Assembly (NCBI GenBank): GCA_031261325.1
Contig: JAISKH010000076.1
Span: 1-33,089, forward strand
Source: Oscillospiraceae bacterium
Lineage (GTDB): Bacteria > Bacillota > Clostridia > Oscillospirales > Oscillospiraceae
Length of the DNA: 33,089 bases
Direction of reading: 5' to 3'
Below, piece after piece: positions 30,272-33,089 of the stretch (position 1 is the first letter of the stretch; every line of letters begins with the position of its first letter). The notes under the pieces are model-generated. The model was given only the letters and a program-made list of their open reading frames with translations, was not told the DNA's origin and ran no database searches. The translations under genes were made by a program, and so were the position numbers.

Positions 30272-31153
30272 ATGATTGCGGAATTTTTCAGGAATCTTCC
30301 CACATATTTTGAGGGCAATACCCCGACTGCGGCGGTGCTTATCGTCCGCATTGCCACCGTGGCGGTGCTCACTTTCATAATCGTCGCGAGTATCAACAGC
30401 ATATTTCGCGCGGTGCGCCGCAAACGCACGGTTTCGGGTAAGAACCTGAGCTATTTGGGCTTGCTGCGCTACACGCTGCTTGCTGCGGTTTACGTCGTCG
30501 CGATTAGTATTATCGTGTCCGGCAGCGCGAAATCGACGTTCAGCACGCTAATCGCAAGCTCGGGCTTTGCCGCGGTCGTAATCTCGATTGCGTGTCAGGA
30601 GCCGATTGGCAACATGTGCAGCGGCGTGTTTATAATACTGTCGCGCCCGTTCCAGATTGGCGATGTTGTGCGTTACATTGAGCAGGACATTACGGGCACG
30701 GTTGAGGAAATTACGCTGCGGCACACCATTATTCGCACGTATGAGAACAAGCGGCTCGTTGTGCCGAATGGCGTTATGAACAAGTCCGTCATTGAAAACT
30801 CGACGTTTACGGACGGAAAGGTCAGTTTTCGGCTCGACTTTTCGGTTACGTATGAGACGAACCTTGAATACGCGATGGAGTTGATTGCGGACGTGGTGAT
30901 GTACAACACGATTCGTGACGGCGTGCCTGTTCCGCCGGAAAACGGCGACGTGAACGTAACCGTCGCGAGCATGGGCGAGTCGGGCATAACGCTGCGCGTT
31001 TGGGTTTGGGCGGAGACTGTGAGCGAGTCGCACAAGCTGAAGAGCGACATTCTGTTCGGCGTGCACCGCCGATTCGGAGATGAGGGCGTGCAGTTCGCTT
31101 ACCCACATATGCATATTGTGACCGATACGGTCAAAAGTGAGGAAGTACAATGA
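30272..31153 (+). CDS. MscS family mechanosensitive ion channel
   Basis: A 293-residue small-conductance mechanosensitive channel that releases solutes on hypo-osmotic shock. ATG 30272 has GGAGG 6 bases upstream, so an upstream ATG (30227) inside the promoter region is rejected. Three N-terminal membrane segments lead to the pore helix region (SSGFAAVVISIACQEPIGNMCSGVFIILSRPFQIGDVV), the family's most conserved part. A beta domain (GTVEEITLRHTIIRTYENKRLVVPNGVMNKSVIEN) and a C-terminal alpha/beta domain complete it. The stop overlaps the kinase gene downstream (ATGA), so the two are co-translated. Confidence 0.93.
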   Translation: MIAEFFRNLPTYFEGNTPTAAVLIVRIATVAVLTFIIVASINSIFRAVRRKRTVSGKNLSYLGLLRYTLLAAVYVVAISIIVSGSAKSTFSTLIASSGFAAVVISIACQEPIGNMCSGVFIILSRPFQIGDVVRYIEQDITGTVEEITLRHTIIRTYENKRLVVPNGVMNKSVIENSTFTDGKVSFRLDFSVTYETNLEYAMELIADVVMYNTIRDGVPVPPENGDVNVTVASMGESGITLRVWVWAETVSESHKLKSDILFGVHRRFGDEGVQFAYPHMHIVTDTVKSEEVQ

Positions 31154-32001
31154 TAAAATTGCAGAAAACCGTTGCCGCCGTGCATGATATTTCCTGCTTT
31201 GGTAAGTGCTCGCTGACGGTCGCGCTGCCGATTATTTCGGCGGCGGGGATTACGTGCGCCGTCGTGCCCACCGCTGTATTATCGACGCACACGGGCGGGT
31301 TCGCGGGTTACACTTACCGCGACCTGACGGACGATATTGACCCGATTTTCGCGCATTGGCGCGAGCTTGACTTGAGGTTCGACGCGGTTTATTCGGGGTT
31401 CCTCGGCTCGCCGGAGCAGCTTTCGATTGTCGCGCGGCTGTTTGCGGAGGCGCGCGAGCGCGGCGCGGTCGTCATAGTTGACCCCGTTATGGCGGACAAC
31501 GGAGAGTTGTACGCGACGTTTGACCGCGACTTTCCGCGCGGTATGCGCGCGCTGTGCGAGGGGGCGGACATCATCGTGCCGAATACCACGGAAGCGGCGC
31601 TCATGCTGAACGAGCCGTGCGTGACGGGTGCGCAGAGCGCGGAGTATGTTGAGGGGCTTTTGCGGAGACTCGCCGCGTTGCCGTCGCGGTATGCGGTGCT
31701 GACGGGGGTTGAGCGCGGGGAGTTGCTCGGCGCGGCTTACATCGACGTTGCGACGGGCGAGATTGGTTACGCGATGGGGGAACGTATTCCCGGCAGTTAT
31801 CACGGCACGGGCGATGTGTTCGCGAGTACGCTGACCGCCGCGCTTACGCTCGGGCGCGAGATTGGTGATTCGCTGCAAATCGCCGTTGACTTTACGGTTG
31901 AGGCGATAAAAAAAACGCGCGACGCGGGTACTCCCGCGCGCAACGGCGTAAATTTTGAAGCGGGGTTGGGCAGGCTTGCCGCTCGTCTCGGCGGGGAATG
32001 A
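31150..32001 (+). CDS. Pyridoxal/pyridoxamine kinase, PdxK/PdxY-like
   Basis: A 283-residue ribokinase-superfamily enzyme that phosphorylates pyridoxal or pyridoxamine to salvage vitamin B6 (EC 2.7.1.35). Visible pieces are the start VAAVHDISCFGKCSLTVALPIISAAG, PTAVLSTHTGGF (substrate pocket), FDAVYSGFLGS, VIVDPVMADNGELY with the family's DPVMGD-like acidic motif, VPNTTEAALML, and the GSYHGTGDVFASTL anion hole with the catalytic Asp. It overlaps the mscS-like gene by 4 bases. A large hairpin follows. Confidence 0.92.
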   Translation: MIKLQKTVAAVHDISCFGKCSLTVALPIISAAGITCAVVPTAVLSTHTGGFAGYTYRDLTDDIDPIFAHWRELDLRFDAVYSGFLGSPEQLSIVARLFAEARERGAVVIVDPVMADNGELYATFDRDFPRGMRALCEGADIIVPNTTEAALMLNEPCVTGAQSAEYVEGLLRRLAALPSRYAVLTGVERGELLGAAYIDVATGEIGYAMGERIPGSYHGTGDVFASTLTAALTLGREIGDSLQIAVDFTVEAIKKTRDAGTPARNGVNFEAGLGRLAARLGGE

Positions 32002-32030
32002 CGTTTCTTTGTTACATATATAATATCACA

Positions 32031-32069
32031 AAACGCCCGCGATTACAAGACTTGTAATCGCGGGCGTTT
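32031..32069. terminator. Long perfect palindromic terminator after the pyridoxamine kinase gene
   Basis: A 19-bp perfect inverted repeat, AAACGCCCGCGATTACAAG, one central A, then its exact complement. It lies 30 bases after the stop. Its right arm overlaps the probable -35 of the next gene. Confidence 0.8.
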
Positions 32070-32079
32070 GCGCTATACT
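32052..32079 (+). promoter_or_regulatory. Candidate promoter of the methyltransferase gene, overlapping the terminator
   Basis: TTGTAA (32052-32057), a 16-base spacer and TATACT (32074-32079). The -35 and most of the spacer are the right arm of the palindrome at 32031-32069. Confidence 0.5.
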
Positions 32080-32114
32080 GGTAGTAATGTTTGGCGAGAG
32101 GGGAGCGCGCGGTT

Positions 32115-33047
32115 ATGGTTATTGACGAGCTGTTGGAAGTGCTGTTTTTTGAGGAGATTGAGGAGTTGCTTGCGTTTAAGAAGCGTTTGTGGGCGAGGTA
32201 TACGCCCGATACGCGTCCCGAGAACGGTGACGCTTATTGGCGGGAGAGCGACGCGTTTCTGTTGGAGAGGATACCCGATAAGGCGGCGTTTGCCGCGCGG
32301 TGCGAGCGTTACGCGGCGGCGGGTACGCCGACATGGCAGGGGCAGGCGCAGTCGCATTGCGACGTGATGGACGCGGACGCGCTGAATGAGATAATGGCAC
32401 TTAATACGGCGGAAATTGGTGCGCTTCGTGTCGCGATGTATGAGCGGGCGCGGGACACTTGGGCGGTGCATTTGGACGATTACGCGCGCGAGGTGAACCG
32501 CGACGAGGGGAGCCTGATTCTTGAGCTGGCGACGGGCGCGGGCGGGGGAACCGCGGCGGTTGCGACGGGCTTTAGGGCGGGGAGCCGCATGATTAGCGCG
32601 GACATTGATTATGGTTGCGCGCAGAACGCCGAGCGAATCGCGCGGCATTTGGGCATGACCGACAGGTTGTGCGGTATTGCGGCGAACTTTTGGTATCTGC
32701 CGTTTGCGGACGGCACGTTTGACGCGGTGTGCACGCATTACGGGCTGGACGAATCGGGCGAGCTTGGGCGCGTTGTCGCGGAGGTTTGCCGCGTGCTGAA
32801 GCCCGGCGGGCGATTCGTTGTGACGGCGCGTGTCAGTCCGTTCGCGCGGCATGGGCGCGTGGCGGCGATGTATGGGCTTGACGAGGCGGAGTTTTGCGCG
32901 CTTGCGCGGACGGCGCGATTTTACAGCGGGGTTGAGGGCTTGACGGAGCTTGCGGAGAAGTTCGGGCTTGCGCTTGTGAAGCGGTCGGACTACGCGCCGA
33001 CGGGCGGTCACGCGCGATTTATTGCGGTATTTGAGAAGCGCGGGTGA
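32115..33047 (+). CDS. SAM-dependent class I methyltransferase
   Basis: A 310-residue protein with an N-terminal helical part of about 135 residues of unknown role (LLEVLFFEEIEELLAFKKRLWARY). A Methyltransf_11/25-type domain follows: motif I ILELATGAGGGTAAVA, an acidic motif II (ISADIDYG), FWYLPFADGTFDAVCTHYGLDE and RVLKPGGRFVVTARVSPF. ATG 32115 has AGGGGAG 9 bases upstream; TTG 32091 has no such site. The acceptor molecule is not predictable. It appears to be transcribed alone. Confidence 0.88.
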   Translation: MVIDELLEVLFFEEIEELLAFKKRLWARYTPDTRPENGDAYWRESDAFLLERIPDKAAFAARCERYAAAGTPTWQGQAQSHCDVMDADALNEIMALNTAEIGALRVAMYERARDTWAVHLDDYAREVNRDEGSLILELATGAGGGTAAVATGFRAGSRMISADIDYGCAQNAERIARHLGMTDRLCGIAANFWYLPFADGTFDAVCTHYGLDESGELGRVVAEVCRVLKPGGRFVVTARVSPFARHGRVAAMYGLDEAEFCALARTARFYSGVEGLTELAEKFGLALVKRSDYAPTGGHARFIAVFEKRG

Positions 33048-33089
33048 CGACGCGCGGTAACATGAGTTGCCCCGACTGAATATGCTGTA

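Overview
The window looks like part of the chromosome of a GC-rich, anaerobic Gram-positive bacterium of the Clostridia (Bacillota). This is inferred from gene content and signals: strong GGAGG ribosome binding sites, frequent TTG and GTG starts, an oxygen-independent class III ribonucleotide reductase, and MecA-like, DUF975, YhaN/YhaO-like and SleB-like proteins, all familiar from Bacillota. Most genes use GCG/CGC-rich codons, which creates many long Arg/His-rich shadow frames that are not genes. No phage or plasmid region and no transposase was seen.

Layout. Bases 1-3435 hold the end of a polyamine-type ABC transporter operon (potB, an unrelated membrane protein, potC, potD), closed by a terminator. 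A 584-base gene-free gap follows, holding a 348-bp element with ~70-bp inverted arms. Bases 4020-6424 (minus) are a GT2 polyprenyl-phosphate sugar transferase and a multispanning GT-C-like protein. Bases 6518-10888 (plus) are a MATE exporter, a YfbR-type 5'-nucleotidase, NADP-isocitrate dehydrogenase and an S66 LD-carboxypeptidase. A DUF975 membrane protein (minus) follows, then nrdD-nrdG behind a promoter with an NrdR box, and a MecA-like adaptor gene.

Bases 15434-19311 (minus) form a tight operon for late cobalamin steps and corrinoid salvage: cobT-cobU-cobS-short cobU paralogue-cobC-cobO. Divergent from it are a TIM-barrel isomerase-like gene and an amidohydrolase, then a DtxR-type regulator. 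A tRNA-Pro(TGG), a short-chain dehydrogenase with a proline-rich tail, a flavodoxin, a 67-residue basic protein and a secreted metallo-beta-lactamase lipoprotein follow.

Bases 24712-25769 are the most unusual locus: a strong promoter, a structured ~90-nt leader, a strong Shine-Dalgarno in front of ATC/ATA instead of a normal start, and a second in-frame Shine-Dalgarno-ATG 66 codons later. The window ends with a SleB-like cell-wall hydrolase, a YhaN/YhaO (SbcC/SbcD-like) pair, an MscS channel, a pyridoxal/pyridoxamine kinase and a SAM-dependent methyltransferase.

Two short repeat families recur between genes. TTGACAATTGACA-type units lie at three co-directional gene junctions. GATAACAGATAACAG-type units lie just after terminators. 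Several terminators share the same GCCCGCC/GGCGGGC stem.
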